Positions 36,717 through 45,641 of a stretch of 64,000 nucleotides of DNA are shown here, piece by piece. The DNA is taken from assembly GCA_003973385.1 (NCBI GenBank), contig QNYK01000108.1, forward strand, positions 27,953 to 91,952, read 5' to 3'. Made by a program: the position numbers and the translations under genes. Source of the DNA: Bacillota bacterium. Its GTDB lineage: Bacteria > Planctomycetota > UBA8108 > UBA1146. The notes under the pieces were generated by a model that ran no database searches, was not told where the DNA came from, and saw nothing but the letters and a program-made list of their open reading frames with translations. Within the stretch, counting starts at the first letter, position 1. Every line of letters starts with the position of its first letter.

Positions 36717-39539
36717 ATGACTTCTGAAATGGACTGGGATGACCAGAATCCTGCTTCAGGTCTCTCAGGGGGTTTCCACCGGGCCGGCATCAGACCGGCA
36801 GCGTTGATCCTCATCACGAGTCTATTCGCTCTCAGCTGTGGACCCCTCTACCCGGCTGAAATTTACGATGGAAGTCGCCGGGGACCCGCTATGGAGACTG
36901 TGCAGGGTGCCATCCTGAGGGATCTGGAACGGGTTCTCGGAGATGAAGCCGCTTCCACCATGACCCTTTCATGGATGCGCCAGCCCACCGAGAGCAGGGT
37001 TTTTGCAGGTTGGGTACAGGAGATCGAGGGGATTCCGGTTCGTGGAGGAGTGGGCCGAAGCATGGCCCTCAAGGATCCGAGTACGGGTCAATGGTCAGTC
37101 CACTACCGAGCATTCAGATATGCATCTCCTGAAAAAGTTCCGCTTCCGGTCCTCGACTCTAGCGCTGCGCTGGAGATCGCCAGTGTAGGCCACACGAAAC
37201 GACTGTGGTCAATTCCGCGACTGGAACTCGCTCCTGGAAAAGATGGTGATCCGACACTGTGCTGGGTCATCGATGGCACATCGACCATCCCGGGACATTA
37301 CAGCAGCATCAGGATCGATGTCGATGCCTGTTTCGGGCTGGTGGTCGCCGTCGAGGAGCAGATCTGTGAGATCGACATTCCAGGGACCTTGGACACCTTC
37401 CGGACCGCGGGAACGGGTCCCCAGAATGCGTCCACAACGGTAAGTTTTCCTCTCGGGGGTGCACAGGTCAGCGGAGCAGGAGCCAGCACCTATTCTGCTC
37501 TCGACGGTTCATTCTTGCTCGCAAATGTGCCGGATAGCAACTTCACCGTGCTGGCAGGATTGCAAGCAGAGTGGGGGCTGGTCAGCAGTGCCATAGCACC
37601 CGATGCCGTCGACTCTGCGGCAGCAGATCCCGCTGGTGTGTCGCTGGTCATCAACGATCCACCCACCATCGAAGGTACGGCTCAGGCCAATGCGTTTCAT
37701 TACATGGATCAAGGGATTCGATTCTTTGTAGACTCTCCAGGTGGGTTTCCCGCGATGGTGACACCGGTCACAGCCACAACATCACTTGCAGGCAGCTGCA
37801 ACGCTTACTATGACCCAGCTCTGACGATGCTACGTTTCCTTCAGGCTGGAGGCGGATGCGTGGATAGTGCCTATTCCTCGGTGGTGCTGCACGAATTTGG
37901 CCACCATGTTGTCGCTTCGCTGGGGCTGGCGCAGCAGGCTTTTGGTGAGGGGTACGGCGACTCCCTCTCGGTGGTAATTCTGGGCGAAGGAATCATCGGC
38001 AGGGATTTCACAGGTCCCGGAACTTCCGTCCGTGATATTCAGAATGCCGGCGTTACGATCCCCTGTTCAGGGGGAATACACTTCTGTGGCCAAGCACTGG
38101 CAGGATTCTGGTTGGATCTGCGTGAGTCGATGATATCGCAATATGGACAGAGCGAAGGCATCGCCATGACGTGGGAACTGTTCGTGGACTGGAGTAGTCT
38201 GACACTGGGTGGTTCCAACGCGCAACCCTTCCACTTCAACATGCTCACCGAGATGCTCACCGTCGATGACAACGATGGGGATCTGGGAAATGGGACCCCG
38301 AACTTCGATGTGATCTGTGCTGCAGCACTGGGACATGGAGTGGAGAGCCCGGAGTTGACGACGCTGCTCTTGACCCTGGAGACGGGACCAGGCGAAGCAA
38401 TTCCTCCATCCCCAGCGACCACGGTCAGGGTGCTTGTTGAAGAGATCCTTGCCAGCCCATTGCCCAACGGTGCCTATGTAATTTTTCGGTTTGAGGGGGG
38501 ACCTTGGCAATCATTCTTCCTGATCGAGACATCGCCAGGAATCTATGAGGGTAATTTTCCGCCGCTGGACTGCCTCGATTCCTTCGAGTGGTTCGTCAGT
38601 GTTCAAGATGATGCTGGAATCACCACCACTCTTCCTCCCGATGCCATCTCACTTCCCTACTCGACAGTTGTCGTGACAGAGATCACAACGACGATGCAGG
38701 AAACCTTCGCTCAGGATCCCGGCTGGAGCATCGCTGCGCCTGACGACACGGCGACAGCTGGAAGATGGGAGTGGGGGGATCCCTACGCTTCCGTTGCACA
38801 GCCGAGCGCAGGTGTCCCGGGACCGCAGGGGGACCTGACCTGCTACATGACGGGGCTCGGCGGAATCGGTCAATCACAGGGTGCTCACGATGTAGACGGA
38901 GGGGATACGACCCTCACCAGCACCTCATATCCGATTTCAGACAGTGGCCTGCACAAGGTTTCATACTGGCGCTGGTTTTCAAATGCGACCTCCATCACGA
39001 CTCCGGACGATTCACTTATTGTCTACAAGAGCCTCGATGGAGGAACTTCCTGGCAGCTGATCGAAGAGATTGGCAGAGGACATCCGGAGGCTCTTGGAGG
39101 CTGGTACGTGAATTACTTCTGGATTTCCGAGGGGGCTTCCCCCACAGGCAGTGTGATGTTGCGCTTCCACACTGGCGACGAGGGTGTTGGCAATGTGGTC
39201 GAGGCGGGAGTGGACATGCTAACGATCGAGCAATTGATTTGTTCTGGAACCCCGCCACCTCCTGTTGTCGAGAACGATTTCATCAGAGGAGATTGCAATG
39301 TTGACGGCAACCGCGATCTCAGCGATGCGGTCCAGATGCTGGATGTTCTCTTTGGCAGTGGGGCCGTATTTGCCTGTGAGGATGCCTGCGATGTCGATGA
39401 TGGCGGGCAGGTGAACCTCGGCGATGTGATCGGGTATCTGAATGAACTGTTTCTGGGAGGACCGGGAAACTCATCTGTCTGCGGAGTAGACACTACCTCC
39501 GATACCATAGGGTGTGATCAGGGGCTGATCTGTCCCTGA
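36717..39539 (+). CDS. Giant secreted zinc metallopeptidase with dockerin-like tail, copy 1
   Basis: 940 residues: N-terminal extension, hydrophobic export segment (AALILITSLFALSCG), propeptide-like region, a gluzincin catalytic site HEFGHH (392-397) with downstream Glu (E411 in GEGYGDS), a conserved LFVDWSSLTLGGS and DNDGDLGNGTPNFDVIC segment, a C-terminal beta domain (WSIAAPDDTATAGRWEWGDP) and paired dockerin-like repeats (NVDGNRDLSD, DVDDGGQVNLGD) ending CGVDTTSDTIGC...CP. M36/M4-like peptidases degrade extracellular proteins. ATG 36717 follows AGGAAG. Homologous throughout to the next gene. Confidence 0.8.
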   Translation: MTSEMDWDDQNPASGLSGGFHRAGIRPAALILITSLFALSCGPLYPAEIYDGSRRGPAMETVQGAILRDLERVLGDEAASTMTLSWMRQPTESRVFAGWVQEIEGIPVRGGVGRSMALKDPSTGQWSVHYRAFRYASPEKVPLPVLDSSAALEIASVGHTKRLWSIPRLELAPGKDGDPTLCWVIDGTSTIPGHYSSIRIDVDACFGLVVAVEEQICEIDIPGTLDTFRTAGTGPQNASTTVSFPLGGAQVSGAGASTYSALDGSFLLANVPDSNFTVLAGLQAEWGLVSSAIAPDAVDSAAADPAGVSLVINDPPTIEGTAQANAFHYMDQGIRFFVDSPGGFPAMVTPVTATTSLAGSCNAYYDPALTMLRFLQAGGGCVDSAYSSVVLHEFGHHVVASLGLAQQAFGEGYGDSLSVVILGEGIIGRDFTGPGTSVRDIQNAGVTIPCSGGIHFCGQALAGFWLDLRESMISQYGQSEGIAMTWELFVDWSSLTLGGSNAQPFHFNMLTEMLTVDDNDGDLGNGTPNFDVICAAALGHGVESPELTTLLLTLETGPGEAIPPSPATTVRVLVEEILASPLPNGAYVIFRFEGGPWQSFFLIETSPGIYEGNFPPLDCLDSFEWFVSVQDDAGITTTLPPDAISLPYSTVVVTEITTTMQETFAQDPGWSIAAPDDTATAGRWEWGDPYASVAQPSAGVPGPQGDLTCYMTGLGGIGQSQGAHDVDGGDTTLTSTSYPISDSGLHKVSYWRWFSNATSITTPDDSLIVYKSLDGGTSWQLIEEIGRGHPEALGGWYVNYFWISEGASPTGSVMLRFHTGDEGVGNVVEAGVDMLTIEQLICSGTPPPPVVENDFIRGDCNVDGNRDLSDAVQMLDVLFGSGAVFACEDACDVDDGGQVNLGDVIGYLNELFLGGPGNSSVCGVDTTSDTIGCDQGLICP

Positions 39540-39570
39540 TCATGTCGCAGTTTGATTTGTGATCATCGAT

Positions 39571-39591
39571 GATGACGACCCTCTCGTCATC
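39571..39591 (+). terminator. Hairpin after peptidase copy 1
   Basis: A perfect 8-bp stem GATGACGA/TCGTCATC with a 5-base loop lies 31 bases after the stop, in the 212-bp gap between the two peptidase genes. No T-tract follows. The rest of the gap contains no recognisable gene. Confidence 0.5.
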
Positions 39592-39751
39592 TCTCATCCA
39601 GTGAAAGCCCACTCGCTGACCGAGCCAAAGTGGAATATGATGAACCCCGGGTTCCTCGCCAGGGTTCAGTTACCATGAATTCTCTGGTTCTGGCGGGAAG
39701 ATCCTTCATGAAATTCAGGCGCGACCCAATCAAATCGTCAAGAGGAATCTG

Positions 39752-42649
39752 ATGTCAAGAATCCGATGCTGGTGGCTTTCCGGAACACTGCTGATATTCC
39801 TCGGTTCGCCGGTATTCGATCTCATGGCGCAAGAGTGGTCGGACCGACCATACGAGCAGGAGATCACCGCGGCGCTTGCCAGCTTCTCTGATCAATATCC
39901 AGCAGTCAGGCAACACCGAGATGGACTGGGAAGAACGTATCTCTTTGGTGCGCCCATCACCCGCGGAGCCAGCGAACTGGATGCGGTGCAACTGTTCTTG
40001 CAGCAATACGCGCCATTGTTTGGCATCTACGACAGAGATCTTGAATTGATCTATGAGACGGAGTTGCTCGACCAGGCAGCAACGGTTTTCGCATATCGTC
40101 AGATCATCGATGATGTCCCGGTCGAGTTTTCTGCGTTCCGCGTTCTGGTCAGGCCGGACCTGATAACCGGGGATCTCGTGGTTGTCTACGCAGCTGGCCA
40201 CCTGGCACTACAACCACTGAGAGGGTATGCACCCGTCCAGTTGACACCTGAACAGGCAACCAACATTGCACGTAGAGCACTGCCTGAAATTGAGCACTCC
40301 CGGTGGTCAACTGGCACCCTGATGATCCAGGCGAGTGCGAACCTGGGCATCGATTCGCGTCTCGTCTACCGGGTCAAGGCGATCGATCACGCTCACGCCG
40401 TTGATTGGAGTGTGATCATCGACCCGGAAACAGGACAGGTGATCGAGATCCGCGATGACATCGTTCATGTTGATGTAGAGGGGCAGGTGCGCGGCAGGGT
40501 CAACCAGAATAGTCGGCCCGACACCGCCTCCAATCCTGCTGTAGAGCAGGGAGTGGGGGCTGTTCCCGTCTCCATCGCAGGGAGTGGATCCACTTTCTCT
40601 GCACTCGATGGTTCATTCACCTGTCCCCATGGCGGCACAACTCCGGTGAATCTGCAATCATCACTGGTAGGAAACTGGGCCAGGGTTGAAAACGATGCAG
40701 CAGCAAATCTCACGGTGACAACTCCAGCAACTCCACCAGGGCCAGCGACTGTGGAGTTGAATCCGATTTCAGATCCGCTGATCCAGGCGCAGGTGAATGC
40801 TTTTCACTACACCAACATCACTCACGATTTCATCCGCGACCGGACCGCTTCTGGTAATCCTGGAATCGATGTGTCGATCCCATGCAACGTCAATATCTCG
40901 GATACGTGCAATGCATTTTTCAGTCCTGGTGGACAGAGCATCAACTTCTACCAGGCAGGAGGTGGCTGTGTGAATACAGCCTACTCCAGCGTTATTTCTC
41001 ACGAGTATGGCCACTTCATTGTCGACCGCCTCGGACTGGGACAGGGGGGGTTTGGTGAGGGGTTCGGGGATCTGATGAGCATGCTCATTTACGACGACCC
41101 CATCATTGGCCACGACTTTGCGGGACCGGGAACTCAGGTTAGAGATCCAGTAGCAGCCAATATCCAGTACCCTTGCTCGTCGAATTCGGTTCACACATGC
41201 GGCCAGATTCTTGGAGCATGTTTCTGGAAAATTCGCGAAAATTTTGGCTCCGTCTTCGGATCAGCAGAGGGCCTGACTCAGGCGCAGCAACTGTTCGTGG
41301 ATTGGAGCCTGGTCACTCTGGGTGGTTCTGGAAACTCGAGTGCTCACCCACAAACAGCGATCGAGGTGCTCACTGTCGATGATGACGACACCACTCTCGA
41401 TAATGGAACCCCCAACTTCACCGAGATCTGTGCGGCGTTCGAGGAGCACTCGATCGATTGTCCGATTTCCCCCGCGATACTGATCTCCTTCCCGGTCGGG
41501 CTCCCCCGCTTCCTTCAACCACAGATCGAACAATCGGTGCGGATTCAAGTAGATGCGGGAACGCAGGTTCCAGATCCGAATTCGGGGCAGATGTTGCTTC
41601 GCCAGGGGCCAGGGCCCTTCACCTCGTACCCGGTAGAACTCGTTACGCCCGGCGAGTATCAGTCCATCATTCCAGGTATGCCGTGTGGCGAGATGGTCGA
41701 ATACTACTTCAGCTTTGGTGACCTGTCGGGCGGGGTTCACACCGCACCCTCTGCGGGTGCGACAGCTGCGTTCACGGTCCCCGTGCTGACAGAGCAGTTG
41801 ACCCTGATCGAGGATCCGTTTGAAGATGATCTGGGTTGGACTGTCGGGGCACCCGATGATACAGCGACCACGGGTGTCTGGACCAGGGTGACGCCAATCG
41901 GGACTGTCGCGGCACCCGGTGCGGACCACTCCGATTCGGGTAGCCAGTGCTGGGTGACTGGCCAGGGATCGGTCGGGGGGTCGCAGGGAGAAAATGATGT
42001 CGATGGCGGTCCCACCACCTTGTATTCACCGATTTTTGATCTGACGTCTGCCTCCTCTGCAGGGTCGACCGTATTTTCGATCGAGTACTGGCGCTGGTAT
42101 GTCAACGGCACCGGCGCGACACCTTATACCGATCCCTTCATCATCGCGATCAGCAGTGATCTGGTGAACTGGGTCACTGTAGAGCAGGTGGGGCCGCAGA
42201 ACGGCCCGGACACCAACGGTGGGTGGATCCTGAACTCCTTCGATCCGGCCGATCTGGTGCCCCTCACCAGCACGGTCCAGTTGCGCTTCGTCGCTGCAGA
42301 TCTCAATGACGGGTCGATTGTCGAGGCAGGGATCGATGACTTCGTGGTTCAGTCGAATACCTGTGAGGATGGCCCTACCTTCAGGAGGGGAGATCCCAAC
42401 GGAGATGGAGGCACTGATATCTCCGACACGGTAGCGATCTTGCAGTACCTGTTCGCTGGTGCCGCGCTCGACTGTCACGATGCTGCAGACATCTTTGATA
42501 CCGGTACGATCAATATCTCCGATGCCATCGCACTGGTCACCTTCCTGTTTGGAAATGGAGTGGCCCCCTCCGAGCCTTATCCGTTCTGTGGTGTTGATCC
42601 TGGAAGCGACTCACTGGACGAGTGTAACTATGGAGGTTCTTGCCCCTAG
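39752..42649 (+). CDS. Giant secreted zinc metallopeptidase with FTP propeptide and dockerin-like tail, copy 2
   Basis: 965 residues: signal peptide (WLSGTLLIFLGSPVFDLMAQ), an FTP-type propeptide (VFAYRQIIDDVPVEFSAFRVLV), catalytic HEYGH (417-421) and E436 in GEGFGD, the LFVDWSLVTLGGSGN and TTLDNGTPNFTEIC segments shared with copy 1, a beta-sandwich (DDLGWTVGAPDDTATTGVW) and dockerin-like repeats (DPNGDGGTDISD, DIFDTGTINISD) ending CGVDPGSDSLDEC...CP. The FTP domain points to the M36/M4 thermolysin-like class, which needs propeptide removal. ATG 39752 follows AAGAGGAA. Its TAG overlaps the convergent gene's stop. Confidence 0.83.
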   Translation: MSRIRCWWLSGTLLIFLGSPVFDLMAQEWSDRPYEQEITAALASFSDQYPAVRQHRDGLGRTYLFGAPITRGASELDAVQLFLQQYAPLFGIYDRDLELIYETELLDQAATVFAYRQIIDDVPVEFSAFRVLVRPDLITGDLVVVYAAGHLALQPLRGYAPVQLTPEQATNIARRALPEIEHSRWSTGTLMIQASANLGIDSRLVYRVKAIDHAHAVDWSVIIDPETGQVIEIRDDIVHVDVEGQVRGRVNQNSRPDTASNPAVEQGVGAVPVSIAGSGSTFSALDGSFTCPHGGTTPVNLQSSLVGNWARVENDAAANLTVTTPATPPGPATVELNPISDPLIQAQVNAFHYTNITHDFIRDRTASGNPGIDVSIPCNVNISDTCNAFFSPGGQSINFYQAGGGCVNTAYSSVISHEYGHFIVDRLGLGQGGFGEGFGDLMSMLIYDDPIIGHDFAGPGTQVRDPVAANIQYPCSSNSVHTCGQILGACFWKIRENFGSVFGSAEGLTQAQQLFVDWSLVTLGGSGNSSAHPQTAIEVLTVDDDDTTLDNGTPNFTEICAAFEEHSIDCPISPAILISFPVGLPRFLQPQIEQSVRIQVDAGTQVPDPNSGQMLLRQGPGPFTSYPVELVTPGEYQSIIPGMPCGEMVEYYFSFGDLSGGVHTAPSAGATAAFTVPVLTEQLTLIEDPFEDDLGWTVGAPDDTATTGVWTRVTPIGTVAAPGADHSDSGSQCWVTGQGSVGGSQGENDVDGGPTTLYSPIFDLTSASSAGSTVFSIEYWRWYVNGTGATPYTDPFIIAISSDLVNWVTVEQVGPQNGPDTNGGWILNSFDPADLVPLTSTVQLRFVAADLNDGSIVEAGIDDFVVQSNTCEDGPTFRRGDPNGDGGTDISDTVAILQYLFAGAALDCHDAADIFDTGTINISDAIALVTFLFGNGVAPSEPYPFCGVDPGSDSLDECNYGGSCP

Positions 42650-43938
42650 TTTTCTATCGCCGATTCCGTGTGATCTTGCCGCATCAGGGATCTTGCACAG
42701 CACGCTCCAGCGATGGAACCGGTCGTCCACGCCCACTGGAAGTTGAAGCCGCCGATCCTGCCCTCGCAGTCGAGAATCTCTCCAGCGAGGTATAGCCCCT
42801 CGTGGATGCGAGATTGCATCGTCTGATAAGCGATCTCTTCGAGTGGAACTCCGCCAGCGGTCACCTCGGCGAGTGTCCACCCGCGGTGGCCACAGATGGG
42901 CAGCAGATGAGAGGTCAGTTCGGTGACAAGTTGACGACGAGACTCCTTCGTGAATTGCGCCATCTTGCAACCGAGATCGACTCCTGCATGTGTGCCGATG
43001 AACTCCGCCACCCGGCGAGGGAGCTTGCCCGAGATATGCTGGAGAATCGACCGGTTTGGCGCTTCCCGGGCGCCATCGATGAGCCAGCGGTCAACGTCCT
43101 GTCTGGTATCGCCGGGCAGTAGATCGAGGAGCATCTGAGGTTCGTGCTCCAGGTCGTTGTGACGAATCCATGTGCGACTGATGTCCATCGCCGCTGGCCC
43201 ACTGATGCCGGTGTGAGTCCAGAGCATCTCGCCGTCTGTGGTCTCGATGGTCTTGTCATCGACGCTCACCGATAGTCGAGCCGGATGCGAAATTCCAGAG
43301 AGGGACTGATGGCCGTGATCCTCCTGGATCAGCAGGCCGACAAGCGCAGGCCAGGTATCTGTCACGCTGTGCCCGAGACTCTTGATCATCTTCCAGCCGT
43401 GGCCGTCGCTACCACTCTTGGGAAGTGATTTTCCGCCGGTTGCGGCGATCAGTCGTTGGCAGTGTAACTCTCCGCCTGAACCTTTCAGCGTCCAGCCCTG
43501 ATCCTCCCTGACGATCGTCTCTACTCGCCATTTCTGGAGCAATTCCACGCCAAGGTCCTGGCAGCGTTGTAGCAAGGCGTCGATGACGGTCCTCGCCTTG
43601 TTCGAGACCGGGAACAACTTGCCAGTTTCTTCCCGTTTCAGTTCGACGCCGAGTGAGCGAAACCACTCCACGGTTTGGCGAATATCAAAAGCATTCAGGA
43701 TGTTGCGTATGATGTTCTTCTTGCCGTGAAAGTCGCCTGTCGAGACCTCATGGTGGGTCACATTACAACGGCCACCGCCCGAGACGAGGATCTTTGCACC
43801 CGGCTTCCGGGCGGTTTCCAGCAACACGATCCTGAGTTTTCGATGCGGATCCTGCTGGGCTGCAAATATCGCTGCTGCGAGTCCTGCTGCTCCTGCGCCG
43901 ATGATGACGATATCCGAATCGTCACGTCCGCCTTCCAT
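42646..43938 (-). CDS. HI0933/BaiN-family FAD-dependent oxidoreductase
   Basis: A 430-residue flavoprotein. The FAD-binding DIVIIGAGAAGLAAAIFAA motif, KPGAKILVSGGGRCNVTH, GKLFPVSNKARTVIDAL and the C-terminal GLYLAGEILDCEGRIGGFNFQWAW segment define the HI0933 family, members of which reduce or dehydrogenate poorly defined substrates (BaiN acts on bile acids). Start ATG 43938 shares one base with the HIT gene's TGA (TGATG). Last gene of the thioesterase-HIT-HI0933 operon; its stop and that of the peptidase gene overlap in CTAG. Confidence 0.9.
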   Translation of the reverse strand: MEGGRDDSDIVIIGAGAAGLAAAIFAAQQDPHRKLRIVLLETARKPGAKILVSGGGRCNVTHHEVSTGDFHGKKNIIRNILNAFDIRQTVEWFRSLGVELKREETGKLFPVSNKARTVIDALLQRCQDLGVELLQKWRVETIVREDQGWTLKGSGGELHCQRLIAATGGKSLPKSGSDGHGWKMIKSLGHSVTDTWPALVGLLIQEDHGHQSLSGISHPARLSVSVDDKTIETTDGEMLWTHTGISGPAAMDISRTWIRHNDLEHEPQMLLDLLPGDTRQDVDRWLIDGAREAPNRSILQHISGKLPRRVAEFIGTHAGVDLGCKMAQFTKESRRQLVTELTSHLLPICGHRGWTLAEVTAGGVPLEEIAYQTMQSRIHEGLYLAGEILDCEGRIGGFNFQWAWTTGSIAGACCARSLMRQDHTESAIEN

Positions 43939-44330
43939 CACTCGCCGGCCTCCTGGATGCTTCGGGCGAGAGACTCGAACTGGGAGGCATCGAAGTCACA
44001 GGGTGCTGGAGCAGGGAAATCGCCCAGTTCATCCGTCGGGATCAGATGTACATGTACATGGGGGACCTCCCAACCGACCACGGAGACAACCACTCGCTCG
44101 CATCCAGTAGCGAGTCGTAGTTTTCTCTCCACTGTCCTCACCGCATTCCAGAGTGACGAGTACTCCGAGTCACTCATGTCGAAGAGGTAGGCCACCTCGC
44201 GTTTGGGAATGACGAGGCAGTGCCCAGGCTGGAGTGGTCGAATGTCAAGGAATGCGAGGTGGAAATCATCTTCCCACACCCTGTGACAGGGAATCTCACC
44301 TTCGATGATGGAAGTGAAGATGGTCCCCAT
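43938..44330 (-). CDS. HIT-family nucleotide-binding hydrolase
   Basis: A 130-residue histidine-triad protein. The catalytic HVHVHLIP motif lies in VPHVHVHLIPTDE, preceded by FLDIRPLQPGHCLVIPKREV, both canonical. These enzymes hydrolyse nucleoside phosphoramidates or related AMP conjugates. Start ATG 44330 overlaps the thioesterase stop by one base (TGATG) and GGAAGGA lies upstream; coupled translation with both neighbours is likely. Confidence 0.92.
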   Translation of the reverse strand: MGTIFTSIIEGEIPCHRVWEDDFHLAFLDIRPLQPGHCLVIPKREVAYLFDMSDSEYSSLWNAVRTVERKLRLATGCERVVVSVVGWEVPHVHVHLIPTDELGDFPAPAPCDFDASQFESLARSIQEAGE

Positions 44331-44794
44331 CAGGAATCGTCCTTCCAGCCCTCATAGCGACAGATCGTATCTCTGAAGTTCCTCGGCACGTCGATCGGAT
44401 TGAAATCCTCATCGATGGCACAGTGAGTGGTGTGTCCGAGTGCCACGACTCTGTTCTCTTGCTTGTGGCGAATCTTGAATCCGAAGGTGAACGAACTGTT
44501 ACCGATCTCTCTGGTGCAGACATCGATGCGAAGTAGATCATGAAGCCTGGCAGGAGATTTGAAATCGAGGTGGGCGCTGACCACGACATTTTCGAAGTCA
44601 CGGATCGGCTTGACACCCTCTGCAAGGTCGAGGTTCAGCAGGTAATCGACACGGCCCACTTCCAGAAAAGTGAAGTAGTTGCCGTGAAACACGATTCCCA
44701 TGGCGTCAGTCTCGGGAAGCCTGACCTTGACCTCGGTATTGAAGTGAAAGGTGTCGTCGGTGGATCTGACCGATTCCTGGTCTGCTGGGTTCAA
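44330..44794 (-). CDS. Hotdog-fold acyl-CoA thioesterase (4HBT/YbgC-like)
   Basis: 154 residues with the 4-hydroxybenzoyl-CoA thioesterase pattern: VRLPETDAMGIVFHGNYFTFLEVGRVDYL carries the usual catalytic Asp and the FHGNY element. The family hydrolyses acyl-CoA thioesters and YbgC members work near the membrane. Start is a TTG at 44794 with GGAGGT directly upstream. First gene of the operon that continues with the HIT and HI0933 genes; divergent from the DtxR-family gene. Confidence 0.87.
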   Translation of the reverse strand: MNPADQESVRSTDDTFHFNTEVKVRLPETDAMGIVFHGNYFTFLEVGRVDYLLNLDLAEGVKPIRDFENVVVSAHLDFKSPARLHDLLRIDVCTREIGNSSFTFGFKIRHKQENRVVALGHTTHCAIDEDFNPIDVPRNFRDTICRYEGWKDDS

Positions 44795-44819
44795 TGGACC
44801 TCCAGTGTCTGGACTGAGG

Positions 44820-44838
44820 CGTAAATCTAACGTTTACG
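44820..44838. promoter_or_regulatory. Dyad between the thioesterase and DtxR-family genes
   Basis: CGTAAA (44820-44825) and TTTACG (44833-44838) are inverted with a 7-base spacer, in the 175-bp divergent intergenic region. It could be an operator for either gene. Resemblance to known DtxR/MntR boxes is weak. Confidence 0.3.
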
Positions 44839-44969
44839 ATGCGTGACCTTGGAGCTGGAAGCACCGTCACTCGCCCCGGTTGTCGCTCCATCTCCGCCAG
44901 TCGTCAAGCCCGAGAGCCAACGATGGTGTAGTATCGCCTTGAAGTCAGTGCGCACCTGCAGGAGGTACC

Positions 44970-45641
44970 TTGCCGAGCGAGTCCGAGGAAAACTATCTGA
45001 GAGCGCTGTGGAAACTGTCCGGGGGGCCCGAGCAGTGGATAGCCACCGGGAAACTGGCAGATCGGGTCGGGGTCTCTCATCCTTCCGCAACACGGATGGC
45101 CGGTCGACTCGGCGATCAGGGTTGGGTCGAACACGAGCCCTATCGAGGAGTTCGTCTCACCGCCACCGGTAGAGAACTCGCGATCCAGACCGTCAGGCGC
45201 CATCGAATCCTCGAATCGTACATCTCGACGATCCTCGGAGTCCCCTGGGATCAGGTCGATGCAGAGGTGGAACGGCTCGAGCATGCAGTCAGTGATGATC
45301 TGATCTGCAGGATGGAGGAAGCACTGGGCTTTCCAGCTCGCGATCCACATGGTTCTCCGATTCCTGATCGAGCTGGTCGCTTGCCGACAACAGTCGAGGA
45401 GATCACTCTCACGGAGGCACCCATCGCAGTGGCACTCGAAGTGGTTCGAGTCATTGATGCTCAACCCGATGTGCTTCAATGGCTCGGCGAGCGAGGAGTG
45501 ACTCCAGGGTCAAGGATCACCATCGAGGCGAGAGAACCTGGGGGGGGGCCGTTGTTACTGATGTCCACAGGTACCGACCGTCCAGTCGCTCTCAGTGGAA
45601 CATTGGCCAGAAGTATCGAGGTGATCCAGATCGTGGATTAG
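44970..45641 (+). CDS. DtxR/MntR-family metal-dependent transcriptional repressor
   Basis: 223 residues: winged helix-turn-helix (SEENYLRALWKL...VSHPSATRMAGRLGDQGWVEHEPYRGVRLT), metal-binding dimerisation domain (RRHRILESYISTILGVPW...VERLEHAVSDD) and a C-terminal FeoA/SH3-like domain (LGERGVTPGSRITIEAREPGG), i.e. the long DtxR/TroR architecture. It should repress metal uptake when manganese or iron is plentiful. Start TTG 44970 follows AGGAGG. It converges on the metal ABC operon, with overlapping stops, and presumably controls it. Confidence 0.88.
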   Translation: MPSESEENYLRALWKLSGGPEQWIATGKLADRVGVSHPSATRMAGRLGDQGWVEHEPYRGVRLTATGRELAIQTVRRHRILESYISTILGVPWDQVDAEVERLEHAVSDDLICRMEEALGFPARDPHGSPIPDRAGRLPTTVEEITLTEAPIAVALEVVRVIDAQPDVLQWLGERGVTPGSRITIEAREPGGGPLLLMSTGTDRPVALSGTLARSIEVIQIVD

